DNA of 64,000 bases from Nitrospinae bacterium AH_259_B05_G02_I21 (GTDB lineage: Bacteria > JADFOP01): contig JALLOF010000005.1 in assembly GCA_027717595.1 (NCBI GenBank), forward strand, positions 30,203 to 94,202, read 5' to 3'. Position numbers and translations under genes: made by a program. Positions 18,059-26,405 of this stretch are shown piece by piece. Below the pieces are notes generated by a model. The model was not told where the DNA came from and searched no databases. It worked only from the letters and a program-made list of their open reading frames with translations. How positions within the stretch are numbered: position 1 is the first letter of the stretch; each line of letters begins with the position of its first letter.

Positions 18059-18628
18059 CTAGGCCTCCGGGACCCGGTAGAAGTAGGTCGCCTCCGGGCC
18101 GTTGGGCCCGATGTACTGGAGGGTCCTGAAGGGCTCCCAGTCGCCCACGATGTAGATGCGGCTGATGATGAGGGCCCCCGGCTTGGCGTTGGTCTGAAAC
18201 TTGGGGAAGAGCTTCTCCTGGACGAAGGGCGTCAGGTAGCAGTAGATGACGTCGTACTCGGAGAGGTCGGCGTGGTGGAAGTTTCCAAAGACGAGGCGGG
18301 CCCGCGAGCCGTTCAACCACAGGGCGATGCGGCAGACCACGTACGCCACCGGATTGAACTCGTAGCCCACCGCCTCCACGCCGCAGAGCCGCTCGGCGGC
18401 CACCAACACGCGCCCATCGCCAGCCCCTAAATCCATGAACCGCGCCCCGGCCTCTATGGGGGCCTCGGTCAGGATATGCTTGACACACCAGCGGTAGGTC
18501 GGGATGAAGGCGCTCTCGCCCGTAAGCGGTATGTAGGCCAGGACCGATAGGAAATAGAGAGCGCAACCCACGATGAGCAGTATGAAAAGCCACTTAATCG
18601 CAACAACGACAAGCGGTTCCACTGGCAA
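18059..18628 (-). CDS. Membrane-anchored class I SAM methyltransferase (FAM173-like)
   Basis: A 189-residue protein with an N-terminal transmembrane helix (WLFILLIVGCALYFLSVLA) and a small Rossmann methyltransferase domain. The SAM motif is FMDLGAGDGRVLVAAER, followed by VEAVGYEFNPVAYVVCRIA. The layout resembles the FAM173/ATPSCKMT group, whose eukaryotic members methylate a lysine of ATP synthase subunit c or the ADP/ATP carrier; the bacterial homologues are uncharacterised. The substrate is unknown. It is flanked by the AT-rich kinase-like gene (convergent) and the globin gene (divergent). Confidence 0.78.
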   Translation of the reverse strand: MPVEPLVVVAIKWLFILLIVGCALYFLSVLAYIPLTGESAFIPTYRWCVKHILTEAPIEAGARFMDLGAGDGRVLVAAERLCGVEAVGYEFNPVAYVVCRIALWLNGSRARLVFGNFHHADLSEYDVIYCYLTPFVQEKLFPKFQTNAKPGALIISRIYIVGDWEPFRTLQYIGPNGPEATYFYRVPEA

Positions 18629-18801
18629 GCTCCCAAGGTCTCAAAGGCTCCATTCTAGAGCCAGGCTCCGGCTCATGTCAAAACGCCCCCCGGGCAGCGC
18701 ACAGCGGCCTCCCGCGCCCTCAACCATTTCGCCCTGCTTCCGATAAGAAACTGAAAAGAGTTTGGAAACAAACGAAGTATATCTGCGCAAAGGAGGATGT
18801 C

Positions 18802-19464
18802 ATGTCGCTGAAGGTCGAAATACTTGAGAAAAGCTTTCAGGAAGTGGCACCCCATGCCGAGGAGTTCGTGGCTGACTTCTACGAGCGGCTCTTCACCATG
18901 TTCCCCGAGGCGCAGCACCTGTTCAAAGACACCGACATGAAAGCCCAGCGCACGAAGCTCATCGGGGCCCTGGCGATGGTCATAAAAAATCTCCGGAATA
19001 CCAAGATAGTGAGCATGGCCCTCCAGGATTTGGGACGGCGCCATGAGGAGATGGGCGTCGAGCGAGAACACTACCCAATGGCCGGCGCGGCCCTTCTGGA
19101 GACCTTCGCGGGCTTCTTCAGGGAGAAGTGGACCCCGGATGTCAAGGAGGCGTGGGAGACCACGTCTCCTGTGCGCCTTCATTCATCCCGCTCGGGCTCA
19201 TCGGCCCAGCCGCCCGCGAAATCAGGGGCGAAAGCTATGGGCGGCGCGGACAAAGTTGACGGCTGCCTGCGGCTGGGAGCCGAAGTGGAGGTGAATGTAG
19301 CTGGCCAAGGCCCCACCGATCCTATAACCCTCTGCGGCCGGCAGGCCGGGTCCCTCGATGTGGTAGGTCCGCTCCACCTCGGGAGGCATCGGCTCCATCT
19401 CCGAGTGGTGGAATTCGTGCCCCCGGACCCTCTGGCCCGCCGCCAGCAGGGGGCTGTCGGCTGA
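18802..19464 (+). CDS. Flavohemoglobin-type globin, C-terminus replaced
   Basis: The first 119 residues are a bacterial globin of the flavohemoglobin/Vitreoscilla type: FYERLF with the B10 tyrosine (Tyr27), the E7 glutamine in MKAQRTKL (Gln49), proximal His81 in LGRRHEEMGV, and EHYPMAGAALL. The frame should continue from EAW into helix H, but instead runs 100 residues through sequence antisense to the end of cobB (19222-19464) with no globin likeness. The C-terminal helix therefore seems lost, and the tail is probably read-through of the convergent gene. Heme-binding residues remain. It may be a damaged gene. A strong AAAGGAGG precedes the ATG. Confidence 0.7.
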   Translation: MSLKVEILEKSFQEVAPHAEEFVADFYERLFTMFPEAQHLFKDTDMKAQRTKLIGALAMVIKNLRNTKIVSMALQDLGRRHEEMGVEREHYPMAGAALLETFAGFFREKWTPDVKEAWETTSPVRLHSSRSGSSAQPPAKSGAKAMGGADKVDGCLRLGAEVEVNVAGQGPTDPITLCGRQAGSLDVVGPLHLGRHRLHLRVVEFVPPDPLARRQQGAVG

Positions 19465-20589
19465 GGCCACCACCTCCCGATAGCCCAGGGCCCTGAGAGC
19501 GGGCAGCATCCGGGCCCGGGTCGGAAAGATGCCGACCATGGGATGGGCCCGTCCCTCAAGGTCCTCGATCTCTCGGGCCAGGTACATGAAGCCGCCGCAC
19601 TCGGCGTAGATGGGCCCGCCGGCCTCAGCGAACTCCCTGATCTGGGTCATCAGAGATGCGTTGGCCGACAGCGCCTTGGCGTGAAGCTCCGGGTACCCGC
19701 CTCCCAGGTAGATCGCTCGCGCCCCCTCCGGCAAGGTGCCATCCCTCAAAGGACTGAAGAAGACCAGCCGCGCCCCGGCCGCCTCCAGCAGCTCCAGGTT
19801 GGCCGGGTAATAGAAGGCGAAGGCCTCGTCGCGGGCCACGGCCACGGGCACCCCGTTGGCGACCGGCTCGACGGCCGGCACCTCGGACGGCCCCACCCCC
19901 CCGGCGCGCTCGGCAACCGCCAGGATCCGCTCGAGGTCTAGGCCCTCTTCAATCTCGCGGGCGAGTGTGGCGAAAAACCCCTCATCGACGGGACGCTCCT
20001 CAGCCAACACCAGCCCCAGGTGGCGCTCGGGAATCACGAAGGCCTCCTTCATGGGCAGGGCCCCCACCACGGCCGCCCGGCAGCGGCCCTCCACGGCCTC
20101 CTCAAGGTAGGCCAGATGCGACGGGCCCGCCACCCGGTTGAAGACGACCCCGGCGAGGTCGAGCTGCGGGTCGAACTGCTCGTAGCCAAGCACCACGGCC
20201 CCTGCGCTTCGGGCCATTGCCCAGGCGTCAACGACGAGGAGCGCAGGGCTTGAGCACCACTTGGCCACCTGAGCGGTGCTTCCCGCCTCATCCGAGCCCC
20301 CCAGGCCGTCGAACAGGCCCATGACCCCCTCGATGATGGCCACATCGGCGCGAGCGGCGTGGGTGGCGAACTCGTGGAGGAGGACGGGCCGGGGGAGCAT
20401 CCAGCTATCGAGGGTGCGGCACGGCCGGCCCGAGGCGAGGGTCAAGAACGTGGGGTCGATGAAGTCCGGGCCCACCTTGAACGTCTGGACCCGCAATCCC
20501 CTATTCCTAAAGGCGGCCGCCAGGCCCGAGGCCAGCAGGGTCTTGCCCACCCCGCTGTGTGTGCCGGCCACGGTCAGGCAGGGAGTCAT
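19222..20589 (-). CDS. cobB: Cobyrinate a,c-diamide synthase CobB/CbiA
   Basis: A 455-residue glutamine-dependent amidotransferase that amidates the a and c carboxylates of (hydrogeno)cobyrinate in cobalamin synthesis. The N-terminal P-loop is AGTHSGVGKTLLASGL (about residues 8-23), with FKVGPDFIDPTF just after; the C-terminal class I glutaminase domain has its nucleophile in YAECGGFMYL and a histidine in GHEFHHSE. The start codon overlaps the end of cobQ by 4 bp, so the two are one operon. Its 3' end lies antisense under the anomalous globin tail. Confidence 0.94.
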   Translation of the reverse strand: MTPCLTVAGTHSGVGKTLLASGLAAAFRNRGLRVQTFKVGPDFIDPTFLTLASGRPCRTLDSWMLPRPVLLHEFATHAARADVAIIEGVMGLFDGLGGSDEAGSTAQVAKWCSSPALLVVDAWAMARSAGAVVLGYEQFDPQLDLAGVVFNRVAGPSHLAYLEEAVEGRCRAAVVGALPMKEAFVIPERHLGLVLAEERPVDEGFFATLAREIEEGLDLERILAVAERAGGVGPSEVPAVEPVANGVPVAVARDEAFAFYYPANLELLEAAGARLVFFSPLRDGTLPEGARAIYLGGGYPELHAKALSANASLMTQIREFAEAGGPIYAECGGFMYLAREIEDLEGRAHPMVGIFPTRARMLPALRALGYREVVASADSPLLAAGQRVRGHEFHHSEMEPMPPEVERTYHIEGPGLPAAEGYRIGGALASYIHLHFGSQPQAAVNFVRAAHSFRP

Positions 20590-22100
20590 CGGCAGCCCTG
20601 CTCGACGAGGCGTACGATGGCGGGCCAGTCGAGGTGGGCCTCTACAAGGTCGGCCAGCCGGTCGTACTCGACCTCGAGGCTGAAGGGACGCGCCTGACCA
20701 ACAGGCGGGCGGCCGCGCTCGGCCCGGAGCGCACCGAGGACGTGGCGGCGGAAGCCCTCCGCGTCAAAGCAGCCGTGAATGGACGTCCCCAGGACGCGCC
20801 CGGTGGCGTCCACGGCGCCCTCGGGCTCGCTCACCTCCTCCGCGCCCCGACGCTCAAGGACGAAAGCCTCCGAGACGCCGTGGGCCCGAGACGTCCGACC
20901 CATGTGAATCTCGTAGCCCTCGACCACGAGGTCAGCTGAAGCGTGGCGGGCGCGGACCTGCTCGGTCGTTTTGGTGGGCTCAAACGTCGTCTCGACCTCG
21001 AGAAGACCGAGCCCCGCGACCTCGCCGCAGTCCGCCTCCACCCCCTCCGGGTCCCGGATGACGCGTCCAAGCATCTGGTAGCCCCCACAGAGGCCGACGA
21101 CCATCCCGCCCCGCGCGGCGACCTCGAGGACCGCCCGGTCGAGCCCCACTTTGCGGAGCCAGGCAAGGTCGGCGACCGTGGCCTTCGTGCCGGGAAGGAT
21201 GAGGAGCTCCGGGACCCCGACGGCCTCGGGGCTATCGACGTAGCGGAGCGTGACGTCGGGCTCGGCGGCCAGGGCGTCGAAGTCAGTGAAATTGGCCAGG
21301 TGGGGGAAGCGGATGACGACCACGTCGAGCCGATCGTCAGACGGCGGCCCGCCCAACGGCAGGTGCTCCTCGAGCGCCACAGAGTCCTCTTGCGGGATGG
21401 TTATGTCGCTGAAGTAGGGCAGCACGCCCAGGACCGGCACGCCGCAGCGCTCCTCCAGCATCCGCAGGCCCTCCTCCAGCAGCGACCGCTCGCCCCTAAA
21501 CTTGTTCACGATGAGCCCTTTGACGAGGCGGCGCTCCTCGCCGGTAAGCAGATCGAGGGTGCCGGTCAGCCAGGCGAACACCCCGCCCCGGTCGATGTCG
21601 CCGACCAGCAGCACGGGGGCCTCGGCCCGGCGGGCCACGAACATGTTGACGAGGTCGTGCTCCTTGAGGTTGATCTCCGCCGGGCTTCCCGCCCCCTCGA
21701 TGACCACCACCTCGTAGGCGGCCACAAGGCGCTCAAGGCTCTCCTCGATCGCCGAGCGGAGCCTCGGCTTCAAGGCCTCGTGGGTGGCCCCATCGAGGTG
21801 GCCGATGGGCCGGCCGTGGAGCACCACCTGGCTGCCCAACCCCCGGGTGGGCTTCAGCAGGACGGGATTCATATCGACTGTGACGGCGACGCCGGCGGCC
21901 TGGGCCTGGACGGCCTGTGAGCGGCCGACCTCGCCCCCGTCGGCCGTGGCGAAGGAGTTGAGCGCCATGTTCTGGGCCTTGAAGGGCGCAACCCGAACGC
22001 CCGAGCGGCGAAACAGCCGGCAGAAGGCGGTCACGAGGACGCTCTTGCCCACGTAGGAGCCGGTTCCCTGAACCATGAGTGTCTTGGCCCGTCGCGCCAC
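20586..22100 (-). CDS. cobQ: Cobyric acid synthase CobQ/CbiP
   Basis: A 504-residue amidotransferase that amidates the b, d, e and g side chains of adenosylcobyrinate diamide. It shows the N-terminal VQGTGSYVGKSVLVTAFCR P-loop, FKAQNMALNS, and the C-terminal glutaminase motif VGLCGGYQMLGR, with a catalytic histidine in GTSIHGCFD. It is the first gene of the cobQ-cobB pair. No other cob genes are in the window. The tRNA-Ala gene lies upstream with its terminator in between, so the pair probably has its own promoter within 22101-22208. Confidence 0.95.
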   Translation of the reverse strand: MARRAKTLMVQGTGSYVGKSVLVTAFCRLFRRSGVRVAPFKAQNMALNSFATADGGEVGRSQAVQAQAAGVAVTVDMNPVLLKPTRGLGSQVVLHGRPIGHLDGATHEALKPRLRSAIEESLERLVAAYEVVVIEGAGSPAEINLKEHDLVNMFVARRAEAPVLLVGDIDRGGVFAWLTGTLDLLTGEERRLVKGLIVNKFRGERSLLEEGLRMLEERCGVPVLGVLPYFSDITIPQEDSVALEEHLPLGGPPSDDRLDVVVIRFPHLANFTDFDALAAEPDVTLRYVDSPEAVGVPELLILPGTKATVADLAWLRKVGLDRAVLEVAARGGMVVGLCGGYQMLGRVIRDPEGVEADCGEVAGLGLLEVETTFEPTKTTEQVRARHASADLVVEGYEIHMGRTSRAHGVSEAFVLERRGAEEVSEPEGAVDATGRVLGTSIHGCFDAEGFRRHVLGALRAERGRPPVGQARPFSLEVEYDRLADLVEAHLDWPAIVRLVEQGCR

Positions 22101-22208
22101 CGAAGGAGAACCTCACCGAGGAATGGTCGGAGAAGGGCTGATTATAGGAAAGGCCCGGGGACGCCGCAAGGGGCAACCCAGGGGACGGGGCCAACCCCCT
22201 CGATACAC

Positions 22209-22234
22209 TAAAGCCACCCTTTCGGGTGGCTTTA
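22209..22234 (-). terminator. Terminator downstream of tRNA-Ala
   Basis: An 11-bp perfect stem (TAAAGCCACCC/GGGTGGCTTTA) with a 4-nt loop, 8 bases past the 3' end of the tRNA on the minus strand. The stem's own T-rich arm supplies the U-tract. Separates the tRNA from cobQ. Confidence 0.75.
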
Positions 22235-22242
22235 GAAAATCT

Positions 22243-22318
22243 TGGTGGAGCTGACGGGGATCGAACCCGTGACCTCTTGACTGCCAGTCAAGCGCGCTCC
22301 CAGCTGCGCCACAGCCCC
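22243..22318 (-). tRNA. tRNA-Ala (anticodon GGC)
   Basis: A 76-nt cloverleaf on the minus strand. The acceptor stem GGGGCTG pairs with CAGCTCC, the anticodon stem CTTGA/TCAAG encloses the loop CTGGCAG with anticodon GGC, the T-loop has GGTTCGATCC, and the 3' CCA is encoded. A strong hairpin terminator follows. Confidence 0.95.
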
Positions 22319-22377
22319 ACCGGAGACGCTTTCTGATCCGTGGTAAGGTTTTTATATAGGGCGACGTCCGGGCCCTG

Positions 22378-22863
22378 TCAACTCTTTTTCGTTCCCGCCT
22401 CCTCCTGCTCGGCCTCCTCGGCGGCGATGGCCTCGATCTCGGCCTCCTTCGCTGCGATGAGAGCGTTCTTCTCATCCACCGACACCTTCTTCTCCTCCAG
22501 GGCCTTTGAGGTCAGGCTTTCCGCGCTCAGCAGCTCGTAGGTCTTCTCACCGAGCTCGGCGTAGAGATCCTTGCGCTGCTTCCTAATCCGGGCGATATCG
22601 AGCCTGAGCTTGCCGACGCGGGAGGAGCGGACGACCTCGTCTTTGGCCTTCTTGAGATAGGTCGCCGCCGTGTCCCAAAAATCGCGCCTATCCTCGACCA
22701 ACGGCGGAGGCGGGGGTGAAGGAGGGGGTGTCTCGGCGGCAGGCGTGGCGGCCTTGGGCTGCTTGGCCTTTTTGGGCCCCTTAGCCGTGGCTCTGGGCTT
22801 TTTAGGCTTCGGCGTGGCGTCCGATTCCGACTTCGTCTGCTCGCCTGGCTCCTTGGGTGTCAT
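22378..22863 (-). CDS. Lys/Pro/Ala-rich coiled-coil protein of unknown function
   Basis: A 161-residue protein in two parts. Residues 1-55 are low-complexity, rich in Lys, Pro and Ala (KPKKPRATAKGPKKAKQPK, then a proline run), resembling a histone-H1-like tail. Residues about 60-155 form a predicted helical, coiled-coil region with DIARIRKQRKDLYAELGEK and an acidic EAEIEAIAAEEAEQEE end. I do not recognise a family with confidence. No signal peptide or catalytic motif is visible. It lies 60 bp upstream of the tRNA on the same strand and follows queF. Confidence 0.65.
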   Translation of the reverse strand: MTPKEPGEQTKSESDATPKPKKPRATAKGPKKAKQPKAATPAAETPPPSPPPPPLVEDRRDFWDTAATYLKKAKDEVVRSSRVGKLRLDIARIRKQRKDLYAELGEKTYELLSAESLTSKALEEKKVSVDEKNALIAAKEAEIEAIAAEEAEQEEAGTKKS

Positions 22864-22969
22864 GGTCTCCCCCCTGGTCCGAGAAGGTGCTTAGAGGCTC
22901 GGCCGACTGTCCGCTACATTAACAACGCGGGTGTGGCCTGTCAATGGTTTTTCCCGTCCCGGGCGGCGC

Positions 22970-23410
22970 CTAGGCGCCGTCGCGCTCGTAGGTTGCCGTC
23001 ACGGTGGTGCGGATGCCGCCGCGCACGAAAAAACCCCCCACGACGGTCATCCAACGAGGCCTGACGACCTCCACGAGGTCATCGAGGATGCGGTTCGTCA
23101 CGGCTTCGTGGAACGCCCCAACATCGCGATACGACCAGAGGTAGAGCTTCAAGCTCTTTAGCTCCACACACCTCTCGTCTGGCACGTAGGTGATATGGAT
23201 GGTCGCGAAGTCGGGCTGGCCCGTAAGTGGGCAGAGACACGTGAACTCGGGACACTCGAAGGCGATCTCGTAGTCCCGCTCGGGAGTGGGGTTGGGAAAG
23301 GTCTCGATCTCGGTCATCGGCTCCGTGGAAATTCTCGGGGCGGTGGTGTTCGAGCCCCGACCCTTTGTGCGCCGATGTAAGGTGCGGCGGCTGACTCTCC
23401 TTTGACTCAT
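22970..23410 (-). CDS. queF: NADPH-dependent 7-cyano-7-deazaguanine reductase QueF
   Basis: A 146-residue QueF of the short (unimodular) type that reduces preQ0 to preQ1 in queuosine synthesis. The active-site region is [18 protein letters not shown], with the catalytic cysteine before PLTGQPDF, and the QueF motif is [16 protein letters not shown]. An N-terminal extension of about 30 basic residues precedes the core. I start at ATG 23410, preceded by GGGAGGG with a 3-base gap; an ATG at 23452 is upstream and an ATG leading into [10 protein letters not shown] would match shorter homologues. Confidence 0.92.
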   Translation of the reverse strand: MSQRRVSRRTLHRRTKGRGSNTTAPRISTEPMTEIETFPNPTPERDYEIAFECPEFTCLCPLTGQPDFATIHITYVPDERCVELKSLKLYLWSYRDVGAFHEAVTNRILDDLVEVVRPRWMTVVGGFFVRGGIRTTVTATYERDGA

Positions 23411-23490
23411 GGACCCTCCCTGCCCCAACCAGGTGCGGACGCATTGTACCACAGCGCAAGGGGGCCGCCAACGGGCAGGGCCGAAGGGTA

Positions 23491-23965
23491 GTGTCCTAAT
23501 GTGAACTGAACACCCACCAGCCTGGAGCTTTCACAACGATCTCCTTGCCGTAGCCCGCCCGATGGGGTCCGCCTCAGGTCCGCCTTAGGCGGAGCCACCC
23601 GCCTCAGGCGGGTCCACTCGAATAGATAGCACACCGCAACACGGCCTGTCGTCTCGTACTTCGCTTACTTCGCCTATTGAGGGCATTTCTTTTTGTTGGC
23701 GGACGTCGATTTTGCACCTTAGACACTTTTAGACACTTTTGACACTTGTGTCTAATGTGTCTAATCCCACATAATCTATTGGATTTGCAGACATTGCTGG
23801 CGATTTTGAGTCTCAAAAGGGTGTCTAAAAAGCGGAAAGTGTCAAAGGCCTCCAGCGGGGACGGGAGGGAGGCCTATCGTAGCGTACTTCGCTTTTTTCG
23901 CGAACTTCGCAAACTTCGCGAATGAGGGGGGTGATTATATTTGCACGGGTTTCAAATCAGGACGC
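23491..23965. repeat. MITE-like element, copy B
   Basis: The 475-bp second copy. This copy shows the ends most clearly: TA then GTGTCCTAATGTGAAC at the left, and the inverted GCGTCCTGATTTGAAAC followed by TA at the right, suggesting a TA target duplication as in Tc1/mariner-IS630-type elements. It keeps both internal palindromes of copy A and has an extra CGAACTTCGCAAA-type unit near the right end. It occupies most of the 23411-24066 gap between queF and cutA; nothing else is visible there. Confidence 0.82.
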
Positions 23966-24066
23966 TACTTAGCAAGCAACGAGCTTTCCTTTGACATCAT
24001 ATCCTGCTAGATTGTCTTGGTGTATTCCTCCACCATTGAACCCTACATAATGGGGGGAGAGGGCAT

Positions 24067-24399
24067 ATGACGCCGTATAGAATCGTGTTCATGACCGCCG
24101 GGGCTGAGGAGGAGGCGGTCCGCATCGCCAACGCCCTGGTGGAGCGGGGTCTGGCCGCGTGCGTCAACATCGTCCAGCCGATCCGCTCTATCTACCGCTG
24201 GGAGGGCAAGCTCTGCGACGAGCAGGAGCTCCTCCTTGTTGCGAAGACCCACGTGGAGCAGGTCGCCTCGCTCACAGAATGCGTCGCCGAGCTCCACAGC
24301 TACGATGTGCCTGAGGTCCTCGCCGTCCCTATCGAGACGGGGCATCACCCCTACCTCAAGTGGCTGGAGGAGAGCTGCGCGCCGGCTGGCGACACCTAG
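24067..24399 (+). CDS. cutA: Divalent-cation tolerance protein CutA
   Basis: A 110-residue trimeric PII-like fold protein. Conserved elements are the N-terminal VFMTAGAEEEAVRIANALVE, ACVNIVQPIRSIYRWEGKL, and HSYDVPEVLAVPIETGHHPYLKWL. CutA is linked to copper tolerance in E. coli, though its molecular role is not settled. Start ATG 24067 follows GGGGGGAGAGG. It precedes the ATP synthase block with a 176-bp gap. Confidence 0.93.
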   Translation: MTPYRIVFMTAGAEEEAVRIANALVERGLAACVNIVQPIRSIYRWEGKLCDEQELLLVAKTHVEQVASLTECVAELHSYDVPEVLAVPIETGHHPYLKWLEESCAPAGDT

Positions 24400-24436
24400 C
24401 CGAGCCCTCCAGGGCCCTCGACGCCGAACAAAGACC

Positions 24437-24466
24437 TTGACAGTGATTTTTGGGGTGTGGTAGGGT
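24437..24466 (+). promoter_or_regulatory. Possible promoter for the F0 ATP synthase genes
   Basis: A perfect TTGACA (24437-24442), an 18-bp spacer and TAGGGT (24461-24466), about 110 bp ahead of the atpZ-like start. The -10 is poor (3 of 6). Confidence 0.3.
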
Positions 24467-24575
24467 TGGCTCGGCTTGTGAAAAATGGAACAGGGTCTCG
24501 CGTAGCCATTCCTCAATCCCTCTTTCTTTGCCACAGACAGGTGCCGTGCCCCGTTTCCATGTGGGGAGAGCGTGT

Positions 24576-24839
24576 GTGGTGAGTCGAGATGCCGGGGGGG
24601 ACCAAGAGGAGCGGCGAGGCGGCCTCCGCGCGCTGACCCAGTTCGGCGAGCTCCTCTCGTTGGGGTTCACCTTCGCCCTGTCCATCCTCATCGGGGTGCT
24701 AGTTGGCCATTACCTGGTGGATGGCTGGCTTGGGACCGCCCCGTGGGGGCTCATCGTCTTTACCTTATTCGGCATCGTGGCGGGCTTTCTCAACTTATAT
24801 CGCATAACCAGGAAGTACATCGACAAGGGTGAGCAGTGA
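24576..24839 (+). CDS. AtpZ/AtpI-family small membrane protein
   Basis: About 87 residues with two transmembrane helices (LLSLGFTFALSILIGVLVGHYL and WGLIVFTLFGIVAGFLNLY) joined by a short loop with DGWLGTAPW. This matches the small AtpZ-type proteins encoded ahead of F0 genes and proposed to help Mg2+ handling or c-ring assembly. I start at GTG 24576, six bases after GGGGAGAG; GTG 24579 is equally possible. The stop codon overlaps the next gene's ATG (TGATG), so the two are coupled. Confidence 0.75.
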   Translation: MVSRDAGGDQEERRGGLRALTQFGELLSLGFTFALSILIGVLVGHYLVDGWLGTAPWGLIVFTLFGIVAGFLNLYRITRKYIDKGEQ

Positions 24840-25237
24840 TGAGCGAGGAATGCCTCCGGCTTGTCGGATGGATTGAGAAGGGCGCATTGGGGCTCACGGC
24901 CGTCTTTTCCATGGCAGGCTGGGTGGTCGGGGGCCCGGCCGTCGCGGCGGGCGTCGCCGCCGGAGGCCTGGTTGCTCTAGTGAACTTCAAGGCCCTCCGG
25001 TGGTTCACGGCCCGGGCGGTGGTGTCGGCCGGGAAGAAATCGGTGAAGGGGATCGCGCTCATCAGCGGTGCGCTTCGCTACCTGGCCCTCTCGGTGGTCC
25101 TCTGGGCGCTGGTCTCAAGCCGCCTGGTCGATCTTTTCGGCTTGCTCGTCGGCCTCGGGATCGTGAGTCTCGCTGTTATCGTTGCGGGCTTGCGCCACGG
25201 CCTCGAGGCGTCGCGGTCGGCCGACGTGGTGGGATAG
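24839..25237 (+). CDS. atpI: ATP synthase subunit I (AtpI-like)
   Basis: A 132-residue membrane protein with four hydrophobic helices, matching the ATP synthase subunit I family by size and position between atpZ and atpB. Recognisable pieces are VNFKALRWFTARAV and KGIALISGALRYLALS. The protein assists F0 assembly rather than catalysis. It is translationally coupled to the preceding gene and ends 4 bp before atpB. Confidence 0.8.
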   Translation: MSEECLRLVGWIEKGALGLTAVFSMAGWVVGGPAVAAGVAAGGLVALVNFKALRWFTARAVVSAGKKSVKGIALISGALRYLALSVVLWALVSSRLVDLFGLLVGLGIVSLAVIVAGLRHGLEASRSADVVG

Positions 25238-25241
25238 CTCG

Positions 25242-25919
25242 ATGGAACACCCATACCTCTTCATACAGATTCCCGGCTTTGAGGCTTATCCCCACGTGAC
25301 CTACACGTGGATGCTCATGGTGCTATTGGCGGTGGTCTCTTTTGCCACCACCCGGTCCATGCATCTTGTCCCCCTGCGGCTCCAGAATTTCTTTGAGGTG
25401 GTGGTGGAGGGGATTGCGGACTTCATGCGGGATGTCATCGGGCCCGAGGGTCCCAAGTACGTGTTCCTCATCGGAACCTTGGCCCTCTTCATCTTGACGA
25501 GCAATCTGGTCGGGATGATTCCGGGCTTCACCTCCCCGACGAACAACTTGAACACGAACGCCGCGATGGCCATAACGGTCTTTTTCATATATCACTTCAT
25601 TGGGATTAGGAAGCACGGGCTCGCCTACGTGAAGCAATTTACTGGCCCCATCATCTGGCTGGCGCCTCTCTTGCTGCCCATCGAGCTCATCGGCCACTTC
25701 GCCCGCATCCTGAGCCTGTCCGTTCGGCTCTTCGGCAACATCATGGGCCACGATATCATGTTGATTATTTTGGGCGTTCTGGCGGGATTGAGCGCCTTCA
25801 TCTTCTGGGCCCCCGTCCCCATGATTTTTATGGGGATTTTTGTCAGCTTCATCCAGACGTTTGTCTTCGTGCTCCTCTCGACGATTTATATCGCCCTGGC
25901 CTTGGAGGAGGAGCACTAA
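25242..25919 (+). CDS. atpB: ATP synthase F0 subunit a
   Basis: A 225-residue subunit a, the proton channel half-partner of the c ring. The essential arginine is in LIGHFARILSLSVRLFGNIMGHD and the last helix carries FVFVLLSTIYIALALEEEH. Other conserved stretches are TSNLVGMIPGFTSPTNNLN. I start at ATG 25242 (MEHPYLFIQ), four bases after atpI; the open frame extends upstream but that part overlaps atpI. No F1 genes follow, so the F1 operon is elsewhere in the genome. Confidence 0.95.
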   Translation: MEHPYLFIQIPGFEAYPHVTYTWMLMVLLAVVSFATTRSMHLVPLRLQNFFEVVVEGIADFMRDVIGPEGPKYVFLIGTLALFILTSNLVGMIPGFTSPTNNLNTNAAMAITVFFIYHFIGIRKHGLAYVKQFTGPIIWLAPLLLPIELIGHFARILSLSVRLFGNIMGHDIMLIILGVLAGLSAFIFWAPVPMIFMGIFVSFIQTFVFVLLSTIYIALALEEEH

Positions 25920-26039
25920 CGGGCGAGCTGTCCACCGCGGGGCAGGTCGGCGCGGGGATGGCGCAGGCCTTGGGTGCCGCAGATGCGACCGAATCCCATC
26001 GTAATGGTTTTTTCATGGACAAAAAGGAGGAATGTATCG

Positions 26040-26405
26040 ATGCGAACGAAGGTGGTTGTTGCACTTCTCGCTGTGACGGCGCTGGTAGTCCTCGCCGCCC
26101 CCATGGCATGGGCGGCCGAGCCGGCGGCCGGGCAGGCTGTGGTGGCTTCGGGCGAAGCGAAGTTGAACTACTTCCGGGTCGCGGCGTTCAGCTGCGCTAT
26201 TGGCATCGCCATCGCCGCCTTCGGGGGGGCCTTGGGCATGGGCCGTGGTTTGGGCAGCGCCTTGGAAGGCATCGCCCGCAACCCGGGTGCCACGGGCAGG
26301 ATTCAGGTGGCCATGATTATCGGTTTCGCCCTCATCGAGTCGCTGGTCATTTACACCCTCGTGGTCGTGCTCATTATCATATTCGCGAATCCCTTTGGCA
26401 TTTAG
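26040..26405 (+). CDS. atpE: ATP synthase F0 subunit c with N-terminal leader
   Basis: A 121-residue subunit c. Residues 1-30 form an additional hydrophobic leader ending APMAWAAEPA that looks like a cleavable signal; the mature hairpin has helix 1 with GIAIAAFGGALGMGRG, a polar loop with EGIARNPGA, and helix 2 with the ion-binding glutamate in GFALIESLVIY. I see no glutamine typical of Na+-binding rings in helix 1, so proton coupling is more likely. The start is fixed by AAAAAGGAGG ending 9 bases before ATG 26040. Leadered c subunits occur in some deltaproteobacteria-like groups. Confidence 0.92.
   Translation: MRTKVVVALLAVTALVVLAAPMAWAAEPAAGQAVVASGEAKLNYFRVAAFSCAIGIAIAAFGGALGMGRGLGSALEGIARNPGATGRIQVAMIIGFALIESLVIYTLVVVLIIIFANPFGI

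Noticed and set aside
20943-21920. A 325-codon plus-strand frame
   Set aside because: Antisense to cobQ with no domain likeness.
23604-23816. Small frames inside the MITE-like copies (also 11533-11772 and 59094-59456) as transposon genes
   Set aside because: The frames change length and end at different points in the three copies, have no transposase motif and are rich in repeats, so they are probably not genes.
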